Source: Voacanga thouarsii
Lineage: Eukaryota; Streptophyta; Magnoliopsida; Gentianales; Apocynaceae
NCBI GenBank assembly: GCA_026120185.1
Contig: JANUWF010002200.1
Coordinates: 2,912,001 to 2,976,000, forward strand
Reading direction: 5' to 3'
Length of the DNA: 64,000 nt
Positions 46,428-58,100 of the stretch are shown in pieces. Within the stretch, counting starts at the first letter, position 1. Each line of letters begins with the position of its first letter. A model generated the notes under the pieces. That model was not told where the DNA came from, made no database searches, and saw nothing but the letters and a program-made list of their open reading frames with translations. The position numbers were made by a program, and so were the translations under genes.

Positions 46428-49160
46428 ATGGAGGACCGTACACATGCGAATGTTTGTTTTTTACCTGCCGTTGGACAGTTACTTGATTCTGAAGAAGAAG
46501 CATACAATTTTTACAATTGTTACGGTGCAACTATGGGCTTCGGTATACGTAGAGAGTATGGGAACAAGAATGCCTCTGGTGTGTTGACATCTAGAAGGTT
46601 TACATGCTGCAAAATAAGGTTTCGAAGAATCGATAAACGTGATAGAGAAATTAAGCGTCCTCGTGCAGAAATGAAGACCGGTTGTGCTGCTCAAATAGTC
46701 ATTGTTCTCGATAGGGAAAAAAAATACAAGGTGACCGAGTTTGAATCAAGCCACAACCATGACCTTCATGCTGCTGCTTGTGTTCATCTCATGCCGTCAT
46801 AGAGGAATGTGAGCAATACGCAAGGCATCGACGCTTCCTTAGCCGAAGCGGCTGGATTATCTTTAAAGCAATCCCATGAGCTAATGTTAGCACAGGTAGG
46901 TGGCAAAGAAAAATTTAGGGTGCACCAAAGAAGACTTGAAGCGATACCTCCGCAGTAGAAGACAAAGAAACTTACAGTATGGTGAGGCCGTGGCAATAAT
47001 GAGATATTTTGAAGAGCAAGCTTCTATGAATCCTTCTTTCTTCCATGCAGTACAACTTGATTTTGATGAGCTAATCACAAATATTTTTTGGGCTGATGCA
47101 CGCATGATCATGGTATACTCCTACTTTGGGGATGTTGTCACATTTAACACCACATACAAGACAAACAAACAGTGCCGGCCTCTAGGAGTATTTGTTGGGT
47201 TCAACCAATATAGGTAATTAGTAGTTTTTGGGGCTGCTTTGCTTTACGATGAAACAATTGATTCCTTTAATTGGCTATTCACGACGTTCATCGAAACTAT
47301 GGGAGGCAAGCATTCCAAAACAATCTTCACTGACCAAGATGCAGCAATGGCTACAGCAATCTCTATAGTTCTCCCACAGACATTTCATGGTTTATGTACT
47401 TTTCATATTTGGAGAAATTTTATAAAACACTTGGGATATCTTTGTAGGAAGGGATTGTCACTCTCGGACATGTTCCGAAATTGTATGTTCCACATTGAAG
47501 ACGAGAAGGAGTTTTTTGAGACTTGGCAGGAACTTGTGCTAGTCCATGGGCTGGAGACAAATGAATGGATCAAAAGCATATTTGCAGCTAGAGTGAAGTG
47601 GGCATGATGCTACCTGATGGGTACTTGGACGGCTGCGATGCGTAGTACACAATTGAGTGAAAGCTTTAATGCAGATTTAAAGGACCATCTGAAGTTAGAT
47701 CATGATATTCTGCAATTCTTCACACATTTTAGTCGTGTTGTTGCCTCGAAGCGATACAAAGAGATGATCTCAGAATACGAAAGTAAGCAAAAATTACCAA
47801 TAATGGCGTTGAGAAACTCACCAGTGCTAAATTGCGTAGCAAAGGTATATACTCCCCCATTGTTCAATGAGTTTTATGCCCAGTTCGATGAATCCTTAGG
47901 GCTACTCATACAGAGAGCAAGTGTCGCACCTAATTCTCTAGTTGAGTGCATTGTTGGACAGCATGATGGATTATCAAAACAGCGTACCATTACATTTGAT
48001 GCATCGACGAAAACCATAACATGCAGTTGTTTGCTTTTTCAAAGTGTTGGAATATTATGCTCGCATTCTCTGAAAGTGTTAGATCACTTTAATGTAAAAA
48101 CAGTTCCAGATCAATACATCATCAGGCGATGGACACTCAAGGCTATGGATGCCTCAGTTATTCAGGTTGAAAGAGGTGTTGTATCTATCGATCCCAATCT
48201 TGGCATTGCAGATAGGTACAAGATGATGGCTACATTGTTGATACGTGTAGCTGCCCGAGCAGCCGAGTCTCAAAGTGTAACCGAAGATGTTATTTCTATG
48301 GCAACCGAAATGAGTCGCAAGATTGGAGAAAAATGTGATGTATTGTCAGTACGTGAGATGAGAGAGGGGAAGTCGTTTGAAAGAGATTTGGGCCAAGATG
48401 ATGTGGCAACCATGAAACCTTCATCCCAAGTAGCTGAATCACAATTTCTAAACCCAAAAGGTATAAAGAAGCGTGAGACCAACAAAACAAGAAAACGATT
48501 GAAGAATTTTCTTGACAAATGGAGACCAGGAAAGGCACGCAAAATGAAAGGCACACCAATGCACCAAGTATGTGTTGTACAACAATGTTACTGCAGTGTT
48601 GTTGTATTCCGTATTTGTTAACATGAATTTTATTTACAGCCGTACTATTAAGTGAAAAAGTTTACTTTTTGAAATAGCCAGGGGAGCAGCAGGGCCAACA
48701 ATGTACTCGACACACAGAAAAGGCAATTGAGGAAAACAGTTACTGCACAACTGAAACTTGTCAAGCCTCACAGCAATCGGTGGGTAACATCCTTGTATAT
48801 CCCTTAAATATGATATAAATTCAAAGGCACCTAGCAAATATATTTAGGTGAATTTTTTTTTTCTTCTCGTGTAGCAAACATCGTTAAGCAATGTGACATC
48901 TGTCGTTATAGAGTGCAGCACTACTAGCATTCCACCAGCTTCTCTAACAAATTTTTCGCTCATGGAAATGGTACATTTCGCAGCTTGAATTTACTTCTTC
49001 ATTTTCTTTAAGCAATAATGGCCATAATTACGAGATACCCTAACATACAGCGGTGTTTTGGATAGACGCCGCACCTGTCTGTTCCCCATTTCATACAGCA
49101 GAACGGTCCTCTTTTGATGAACCAAGTCGAAGACTTGCAGCTATAGATAACAGAAGGTGG
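46428..49160 (+). pseudogene. FAR1-type Mutator-like transposase gene
   Basis: ATG at 46428. Residues 20-115 form the FAR1 DNA-binding domain: FYNCYGATMGFGIRR, then zinc-binding Cys at 60-61 and 86 and the HNH at 109-111. A conserved linker (GCTKEDLKRYLRSRRQRNLQ) leads to the MULE transposase domain at about 47,030-47,400, with TDQDAAM and TFHGLCTFHIWRNF, and a SWIM zinc finger CSCLLFQSVGILCSH at 48,022-48,066. Further exons follow at 48,678-48,781, 48,875-48,970 and about 49,051-49,150. The long exon ends at a GT donor, 48,567. Lesions: TAG 46800, one extra base near 46,912, TAA 47215, TGA 47605. The first catalytic acidic residue is Asn (TFNTTYKTN, codon 47,146). FHY3/FAR1 host regulators share this architecture; the context here points to a transposon gene. 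Confidence 0.88.
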
Positions 49161-50150
49161 AACGTAAACAGACTTTGTGCGCACCTTTCTGTTCCAATTT
49201 TCTCATAGGTACTCTGTATGACTTTTTATACTCACCCGTGCATTAGCTTTGATCTGTACCAGATCATGATGTCTTAAAGCCTTATCTCTTTTTTGGGTTT
49301 TTGATAAAGAAGCTACTTCTTGAAGTTTTTAGGAGTCTTCTTATGTTTTCTTTCTTATTTTGTTTTTCTGGAAAAAAAAAAAGAATAACCTCCTGTGTGT
49401 TTATCTATGGATGACAATCCGGAGATCAATGTGCTTAGAGAAATGCCTGTATAAATCAATAGAGATCCTAATCTATATTGAATATATTCACATGTTTCAG
49501 GTAAGTTTGTCGCTTGAAGGGCACTTGCTTGACTTCTGTGGTTGTGCTTTAGAAGCATTAATGAGTAGTGCTGCTCTTGAATACCATGCTTGTAGATACT
49601 AATTTAGGCTTGACATACCATCAAGTTGGATTTCCAAGTGTGTTTTAGCAGATGCCATCACAAGGAGAATTTTGAGTAGAGCCGCGCCTATGCTGAAGCT
49701 AAGCTATCGTTTAAGATCTTGATAAACAATGTGGCATTTTCAAGCCTGCTACCCAGAAATTAGAAGACTCCTAAAAAGAAAAGTTCCCACATTATGATGG
49801 AAGTGGATACTAACTGCTGTAGTTTAGGTAAATTTTGTGGAGTTACTTTTATTAACTTTCATGTTAATATCTACTGAATGGAGTGCATTATTGCGAACAC
49901 AAATTGATCGAAATTGTCTAATATTACTCTTACCTAATATGATTTTAAAGTTAAATAAACACAATTGAAGGTAATATATCTAATAATAACAGTAGCACTT
50001 TGAAATCTAATTGTGGCATTGATTATTCTCGTATTCCATACAGACTTGTTTTGGCTCATCCCACAAGGAAACATTCGACATTGAACACGGACGGCGCTTG
50101 ACTGGCACGCTAGAGAACCTCCAATGTAGCTTTTGCTAAGGGTAGTAGCT
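49161..50150. other. Noncoding DNA after the FAR1 gene
   Basis: No gene recognised. A 16-bp perfect inverted repeat (TTTTTAGGAGTCTTCT at 49,326-49,341 and its complement at 49,762-49,777) encloses 420 bp. Confidence 0.4.
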
Positions 50151-50154
50151 AGTG

Positions 50155-50740
50155 CAGGTTTATGTGGATGACATGCTTGGGAATTGTATTCATGTGTTTG
50201 TGTAACATGTACATGTATTTGTGCAATTTGATCATATATCTGCGTGACATATTGAAGAAGTAATTAGTGCAGGTTGACCATATTGCAGAACACTGTTGTT
50301 GATGTTGTTGTGCAACGTGTTCATGTATTTGTTTCACGTGGTCATATCTTTGTGTAGCTTGTCCATGTGTGTGGAGTTCATTCTCATGATAGTTTGGAGT
50401 TACAAGGCTTAATCTGATGCTAATTGTCATATTTTCGATGTTAGACACATTTTGAAAAGTTTGTTTTCCCTGTGGGAGCAAATTAAATTTTGTAAAGCAC
50501 TTTGAACAACTGGATCTCCTGAGTGCAGTGTATGGTGCAGTTTATGATCATGTAGAGGGAACGAGTCTCGAATAGGTACTAGTCTTAATGGAAAAAATGT
50601 TGATGGTATACTGGTACTTATGCTGAAATGCCAACTCTTGCGACATGTTGGAGTTAACGAGTTGATGTTAACATATCTCTGGGATAATGTTCAAGTGATT
50701 GTGTAATATGTTTATGTATTTGCGGGGCATGTTCATGTAG
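50155..50740 (-). repeat. Left-arm array of the 21-bp-phased motif (GTTCATG orientation)
   Basis: Variants of GTTCATG start at 50,188, 50,209 and 50,230, and at 50,319, 50,340 and 50,361, each exactly 21 bp apart. More scattered copies occur at 45,976, 46,025 and 50,700-50,735. Orientation is opposite to the arrays right of 51.6 kb. Confidence 0.75.
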
Positions 50741-51106
50741 TAACTTTGTACATGTTGATATTAGTCCAAATGCTCAAGTCTTGTGTTGTGGTTGGATTGG
50801 TTACGTTTAAGTCAGAAGTAATGCTTACTCCATGTCTTTTTCTTTAACAAGTAAAGACGAAAAACTGTGAAAAACAGCATAATAATATAATTACTGCAAC
50901 CAGATAAGACAAACAGCTATGAAAAACATCTAAACACATGATGAAACAGACTTTCATCACACAATAACAAAACGAATAACAAAACGTTGATCCGACAACT
51001 GGAAATGATGCGACACTAGAAAACATTCTGAAAGAAACATACTAGCAAAAAACATGAAGTTCCAACGGATATACAGAAGAAAAAAATTTGTTCACAATCC
51101 GCATCA

Positions 51107-51634
51107 TCAGTCGCTTTCCTTCTCACTGCTTTCTTCTTTCGAAACCCACGCATCGGACTGAAGCTGGTCCTCTCGGCATATGTGGGTGAGCATATCAGAC
51201 ATGTGGATTCGCTCAGTAGTGGATCGACCATGCACAGCTGTGGACTGCGTACACTCCAGGCGTGTCATGTGCTCCCATCTGAGAATGCGTTTTGCCATGA
51301 CGTTATTTTCCTCACGAATCCTGTTCAATGCCTTAGACAATGATTTGAAGTCACCACGCTCCATTTGTTCTGCTTTTTTCTTCGGAGCACGATAGTCCAT
51401 TACCTCTAATTGGTGACGAAGCCTCATTGACTCATCCACGCGGTGTTGCCACTCCAACTGCATTGTAGAATGATTTTTCGGGCTTTGGAACAATGATGGC
51501 TGCATATCATACCAAAATTCTCCCGTTGTCTCCAGTGCCCAGCGTCTTCCCATCCATTGATATATCATTCGGGGTGTATATTGTGGCAAGAAGGCAGGCG
51601 GATTTTCACGGGAAAAGGACAGGGAGCAAGCCAT
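51107..51634 (-). CDS. ORF of 175 codons inside the Mutator-like element
   Basis: Start MACSLSFSRENPPAF, no recognised domain. The protein is rich in charged residues, with likely helices around residues 70-130 (RLRHQLEVMDYRAPKKKAEQ and LSKALNRIREENNVMAKRI) and an acidic end (KEESSEKESD). A possible upstream exon lies at 51760-51844. REENNVMAKR resembles REENNLLAKR in the ORF at 52438-52842, so the two may be diverged copies or share a domain. It lies at the point where the motif arrays change orientation. It could be an accessory protein of the element. Confidence 0.4.
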   Translation of the reverse strand: MACSLSFSRENPPAFLPQYTPRMIYQWMGRRWALETTGEFWYDMQPSLFQSPKNHSTMQLEWQHRVDESMRLRHQLEVMDYRAPKKKAEQMERGDFKSLSKALNRIREENNVMAKRILRWEHMTRLECTQSTAVHGRSTTERIHMSDMLTHICREDQLQSDAWVSKEESSEKESD

Positions 51635-51844
51635 GAACCTGAGAGCTAAGTGAACAACCAGTTACTGCATGAACTGTCATCTAATAAAGCAATGAACACA
51701 CAGAACAAGTACATTAACAATACATGCAACCCGATGAACGGATTATTTTTTATTTATACCTGAACACGGGATTTTAGTAAGAACACAGTTGCATTAGCTA
51801 CCAATGGTGTATCTGCCAAACTCAATTCCTTAGATTTCTTCAAC

Positions 51845-52437
51845 CTGCCGATACATATATAGAGGTTTTAGCACTTAGTTGCCCATTTAGAACTATCAAA
51901 AACAGAGTTTAATCTTGAAGTGACTGGCAGTTGAATTTGAAATGAGTCTTGTTGGCGGCAGAAATGAATCATGAATACAGCTTATGTTAAATGTTAAACT
52001 GCTGTCAATATATGCATGAACACCTTGCAGCGACGGCTACTAGCACGGGGTGCCGGCCTCCTTCTTATCGTGCCGCCAAACCCAGAGCGAATCTAAATGC
52101 AGTTCTGATTCATACTACCTGACACTCCATCAACGATCAAGCAGTTAATATTTGGTTGTTTGGAGATTTATTGTACCGCCAAATATTTGGGCGTTAATAG
52201 TTGGCAATTGAATTGAATTGAATTAAATATCATACTGATAGCATTAACATTTGGTTGTTGGCAAATCATCTTCGACTGCTATAAGAATTATTGTATTTCC
52301 CACACAACAATACCCACAAACACAACTGGAGAACAGTGATTATCTGCAAAATTTTGCACTACGATCCGATGGAGCCTGTGACAAGTCTTGAGACTGCCGG
52401 CATCTATTATCCCGGGTCTGTGACCTGACTTCTTCTC
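51845..52437. other. Noncoding DNA between the two accessory ORFs
   Basis: Contains local repeats of TTTGGTTGTTTGG and TTGAATTGAATTGAATT (52,150-52,260). No gene seen. Confidence 0.4.
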
Positions 52438-52842
52438 ATGCATCCCTGTAATGACCATGAACGTGCACGGCGTGCCAATCCAACAATGTACCTTAGCTTC
52501 GTACGCCAGGAAATCGAACAGAGGATCGTTGAACAAAAGCAACCCCTAACTGAATTTGAGTTGATGCGGGAAGTCATCCCACATTTGACCGCTCCTTCGT
52601 TGCCCCTCCACAGTCTTGCCAATCATGAGTTTGCACTTGGTCGATATCGAGAAGAGAATAACCTTCTGGCAAAAAGGCTACAACGCCGTGCGATGCTAAA
52701 TATATGTGCTAATTTCTGTGATGACAATGGATGGACTCTCACCTCAAAACGGAGAGAGTCCATTTTTACTTTTCCAACCTATGCGGGACCGGATGAGCCT
52801 CTCCCCTCTGAGATGGGAGGCACACAGATGCTCATCAGATGA
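52438..52842 (+). CDS. ORF of 134 codons inside the Mutator-like element
   Basis: Start MHPCNDHERARRANPTMYLS. No recognised domain. Predicted helices around QEIEQRIVEQKQPLTEFELM and RYREENNLLAKRLQRRAML. The REENN(L/V)(L/M)AKR motif is shared with the minus-strand ORF at 51107-51634. The C-terminal part has TFPTYAGPDEPLPSEMGG. It may be an exon of a longer gene; the upstream frame is closed at 52,425. Confidence 0.35.
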   Translation: MHPCNDHERARRANPTMYLSFVRQEIEQRIVEQKQPLTEFELMREVIPHLTAPSLPLHSLANHEFALGRYREENNLLAKRLQRRAMLNICANFCDDNGWTLTSKRRESIFTFPTYAGPDEPLPSEMGGTQMLIR

Positions 52843-53180
52843 TAGGCCTTCATTCCTTAGATGGGTTATTTTCTAGACGGAATCTTCCTCTTGAAGGCGG
52901 CTTATTACCACTTTTATTTTCTCTGTTCTCATATTGGCTTGTTTAGTTTTATCATAATTCCGACGCCTCTATTTTCTTTGTTTTTTTTTCAATACATTCC
53001 TTATCTGGAATGGTCCTCGGCATTGGCTATGCATTGACAAACTTTATGATTTGAATATTAATGGTAATCCGGAATTTTAGTACGTGTTACATCTTTGCTT
53101 AAAAATTTTACTATCAGCATGCAAACCAATAGCCGAACAGGGTTACACAACCACCGTTCTCAGAATTCCGAGCTTCTAGC
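52843..53180. other. Noncoding DNA
   Basis: T-rich, no gene or motif array seen. Confidence 0.4.
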
Positions 53181-53189
53181 CATCTGTAC

Positions 53190-54910
53190 TAATTAGTGCA
53201 TGAACATGCCACACACACATGCATAATTGGCACATATATGAACATGATACATAACAACATGAACACCATTCTGCTCATATAGACAACTGACATTCACCAC
53301 AAACACATGAATTCTAAGCAAAACCAACTGGAAGATCATACATGGGCACAACCATATTGTTGCTCCTCATCAAGAACAGATGCAAATGAAATCTCCAACT
53401 TTCGGGCGCCCACAAAAACTCTAGCCTCACTCTCCTGTCTTGAATCACTTCTATCCTGCTCATTTGCAAATTTTTTGCACCCTCAAATTCGTTTGCCTGA
53501 TATAGATTCATTTTTCAATTTGACCAATTTAAGATTGAGATATATCAACCACAGTTTAACTTAGCAATGAATTTTGCAGTTATTTTCTAAATATTTAATT
53601 ACTAATGCCTCTTTCTCAATATAGCGAGTCTTGCGTGCTCAAGGTTTGAGCACTAAAATCAATCACATCTACACAGATGTAGCCCGCTGTATTGAGCATC
53701 AATCTTCACAATCACATTAATGCAGCCACAGAAACACATGAACACCTGTCACAAATACATGAACATCTTTTATAACTACATGAACGCCTGCCAACCATAT
53801 GAACACCGGTCATGACCACATGAACACATAACACAATCACATAAACATATACCACAAATACATAAACACAGGCCACAAATACATAAACATCCTATATATA
53901 ACCTGTCTACCAAATAGCCACAGAAACACCTACATGCTAAATATAGTCGAAGACTTGCACCACCACATTAACACAGACTTAACAAACTTATGCCCCCGGT
54001 GGCCTAGATAACCACATGGCCACCAGGTGGGCATACTGCACCTGCCAGACACGTTGAACATCCTACATGACAACATGTTGAAGATCATATGCATGCCCAG
54101 CCTTTCACAATCAGATGAACACACCCACAAAAACCACAAACACATGAACATCCTGCATAGTGTGCATGAACATCCTCCACAACATCATGAACACAATTTT
54201 GAAGGAGGAAAGCCCTTCACAATGGCATGAACACAGCCAGAAACACCTGCCACAAATACATGAACATCCTATATAACTACATGAACATCATATATAAATA
54301 CATGAATACCTGCCAAACATCCTATATAACTACATGAACCACAGTTTAAACATACAGCCAACCTTGCACAGCCACATTGACACAGCTACACATACACATG
54401 AACATCCTACATATCCACATGAACATCCTGCACAACATCATGAACACCTGAGACTAAACATAGCCTGCCCTTCACAGTCGCCTGAACACGGCCAGAAAAA
54501 CACACAAACACCTGCCACAAATACTCAGCACATCCTATATAACTACATGAACATCATATATAAATACTCCACCTGCCAAACATCCTATATAAATACACCC
54601 GCCAAACATATAGACAACCTTGCACAACCACATTACCATATGAACACAAACACATGAACATCCTGCATATCCACATGAACACAAGTTAACCATAAAAAAC
54701 TTTTCACACTCACACCAACTCATGAACAACCTCCTGGCAAAAAACATGAACATCATGCTCATCCACATAACCACCGCGACAAACATATATTCCAGACCTT
54801 TCACAAAAACATGCACACGGACATTGACATGCACTATGTTATCTCCTGAACTAACCACAAATACACAAAATCTTAAGTCTTCACAGTTTATATATCATAC
54901 ATGAAGGTTG
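53190..54910 (+). repeat. Main array of the 21-bp-phased motif (CATGAAC orientation)
   Basis: Dense array on the plus strand. Exact 21-bp steps are seen at 53,737-53,758-53,779 and 54,259-54,280-54,301. A typical unit is CATGAACATCCTATATAACTA; other units have ACCTGCCACAAATA as spacer. Many units are mutated to CATAAAC or TATGAAC, so the array is partly decayed. A minus-strand segment at 53,330-53,510 may be a charged exon (EQDRSDSRQESEARVFV) but this is uncertain. Confidence 0.8.
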
Positions 54911-55174
54911 AATCACAAACACCTCTACAACTGCTGAAGAGCATATATTGTCCATCAAACGTAGATAACAATATATCACCATTACTGCCATGTACCAATA
55001 ATAACACTATGTAACATATAGTCGATATACAGAAACTGGTCATCCTCGGACTGCTATCCTTTAAACATCCAACATGGAAATATAGTCTACAGAGGGGCTT
55101 GGTAGAGTTGGGTAAAAATTGGCAGGCTTTTTTATGTCAGCTCCGATAGTCAACTTCAGCTCGTGCTTAGCAAC

Positions 55175-58100
55175 CTATCTAGGCAACTTCAGCTCGCGAC
55201 ATATCCTTTCTCGCTCCTGATTTGCATTAGCTCTCATTAATGCCTCGCATGATTGCACACGGTACCGATTGGCATTAACCTGTCAATTCGTGTTTCAACA
55301 ACACACACAATGTTAACATATAGGTATGTAAAAGAGGTAAAATAGAAGGGGTATATTAATGCTTTCCTCTTGGATTACCTTTGTGACATATGGGTCCATT
55401 CGACCCCACCACCGCTCTAAGAACTGTATAGCCATAATCCCAGTATCACACCTAATAATGAGACCACCACAAATTTCATGTTAATATTCCTAGACAAATC
55501 AATCAAATTAAATTCTTTCGCAACTTTTGGTTTGAATATTAATTGATGGACTCTTACTCCATGTGTTTACCACATCGGGATACGCTGGCTGTATAAATCT
55601 TAAATGGCATAGATAACGGATAAGCGAAGGGGTATACCAGTTTTGGAACCGTATTAAAGACGTATGCCTACAATTTAAACAATGAAAATATCATCTTTTG
55701 AAATCCTTCTTAATTGTTGTCTATGTAGCACCTTCCAATCATGCATGGGCTAATTTAGTGATTGAAGTGATGATTTAGGTGAAACATTGAGAACTAACCA
55801 CATATTCTACAAGTGGTGAAATAAACGCTGGTGAGGTCCCCGGGGTAGGGTCAAGAATATCAATACGCCTCTGGGTAACATCAATTGAGATAACAAACCA
55901 TGTGGTATTCACCTCGAACGGAATTAAAAACTGCATGTCAATATGTGAGAATCAAATCATGCCTCTTGAACACGAACTTCAACCGCATACATATAATATT
56001 TTATGCCAATGAAATGCGAACCAAAATCCGTTTATCGTAGAAAACGGACATACCAAATCATGGCGGGTAAAATCAAACCCCAACTTAGCAGATTCGAAGC
56101 ACTCTTTGAATTCCTTGACAAGGGTTGTTGTTGCCATCCTCTTAGTTAATGTCGACATCAACTTATCCTGATTGTATTAAGTTTAATGAACCACAATGAA
56201 TGACTTAATATCAATATCCATGCATGGTTAAAATATTAAAATATATTAAAAAATAACAGATAATTTGCTTACAGCAGTCACACAGCCAAAGATGTATCTC
56301 AGGCGCATCCCATGCCTTAAAGTTTGATTGAGCATGTCCACCCAGCAGCCTATTAGCTGGCCATAACTAAGAACAACACTAGTATAAGTCTTTAGTAATA
56401 AAACACACGTTGAAAGAGACGTATTACGCGTACAAAGTACCTTTCTCGTCACGTGTTCTGCCTTGTAGAGACAAGCAAGATCACCGCGGGTTAGCGCGTG
56501 GCCATTCATACGAACAAGGACCTCCCTTATAAAACACACGTTGAAATTGTCTCAGTTCATTTTTTTTTTTTTTTTGGGTTAATCTTGAAGGAGAAAAATA
56601 CAGTGTTAACAAGAATTACAATATTACAATTAAAACCAACCTCGGTTCACAGCTTAGATCCCAAGCGAACTTGGCCAGTTTTTTTTCAATATCAATCAAC
56701 TTTCTACCAACAGCCTTAACAAACTCATTCGAATCTAAAATTTTGCTTCTTCTTGTCCTTCTAAGAGGTGGGGGTATTGTTAATGTTGCTATGTCATACT
56801 GCGTGGTGGCAACAGAAGGCATCGGGGAGCTGCATGCCTCATCCACAGCGCCATCTACACTCCGGGCACTCTTCCGGATAGACGGGGTAGAAGTCGTCTG
56901 CTCATCGTCCGAAGACGTTGGAGCATCACAGAGGATCGGATTTGCTGCGCTCGTCTGCCCTGCTGCTCCTCCTCTGCCAAAACAGCTTATAATCCTATTG
57001 CTTCTACGGAGAGGGGCGCTAGGCCCTGCTTGCCTTTCCCGGGGCCTTCTAGATGCAGCTCCTCGAGAAGGGCGTTGTTGTTGCGGGGGCTGTTCTTGCG
57101 GGGGTTGTGGGGGGCCGTCAGCATCATCATCATCCTGTGGGGGCTGTGCGGGGATGTCATCATCATCATCGTCCTCCTCTTCTTCCTCCTCCTCCTCTTC
57201 TGCTTCCTCTTCCTCCTCCTCCGACTCCTCCTGGTCTACCATCTCAGTCAAATCTTGGGGGGATCCCTCCCCTCTCGCATCTGTTCTAATGACTGAATCG
57301 GATGGCACACCACCGGCTCTGTTGGAGGGGCCCGCCACATCTGTCACATCCCGGGGCGACCCTCCCCTCCATGCATCTGCCCCCGCCCTATCAGATTGCA
57401 CAGGATCGTCGCCTCGGTGCACCGGCCCAGAAGGGGTAGTCGTCGCAGAGGCAGTGGCCACATTGCACAGACTCTGCATAGTCTGTAAAACAGTATCTGC
57501 CCCGGCCAAGCACTGCTTGTACAGGGTTTCGAACTGCAGCTGCAAAAATCGAAAAGACCATCAGTTTGTGTCAACAAAATAAGAAATATCAAACGGAAAA
57601 ACTTACAGCTGCAGTGGGGCCAACAACATGCGCGACATCCTCAAAAATGTGCCCAGCATCTGGATGCACGCGATCATGTGTTTGGGCCTCAAACATGCCC
57701 CCAAAGTCGATCTACAAACACATGCACAGTGACCAGCAAGAATAAAAAACTACTGACACAAAGACACCCTGGCTGAACATTCTAAACATAGAGAAATTGC
57801 TTCATGCATATGAATTATCTCTTACCTCTCCTCTCCCAAACCCATCACCTTCTGTTAGTTCTCTTTCGATTCTAGTCGTACTTCTGCGTCGGACCATGCT
57901 GCTGCCCTAGGAATAGTCATTGGCAGCTGATGGTAGATGACCCTCACCCGGTCAAGATAATGCAGCTGCAAATCGAACATAACTATATAGTCAGCTATAT
58001 CCACACATGAGTGTCTTGCTCAATTAGGCAAATTTAATAAACACAAATTTATTTATGTCAACCAAACAAGAAAAATAAAACAATTACCATAAAAAAATAT

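Noticed and set aside
53190..54910. CRISPR-like array
   Set aside because: Periodic spacing exists, but the repeats are 7-9 bp cores with degenerate spacers in plant DNA, and there are no cas genes.
55379..55451. Cys just before Asp-Thr-Gly as the Ulp1 nucleophile
   Set aside because: The family pattern is Asp-Cys-Gly; this Cys is one position before Asp, and the His position is lost as well.
56671..57582. Plus-strand 303-codon ORF with Ser-rich runs
   Set aside because: Shadow of exon 7 of the Ulp1-like gene; the minus-strand frame joins flanking exons in phase and the plus-strand one does not.
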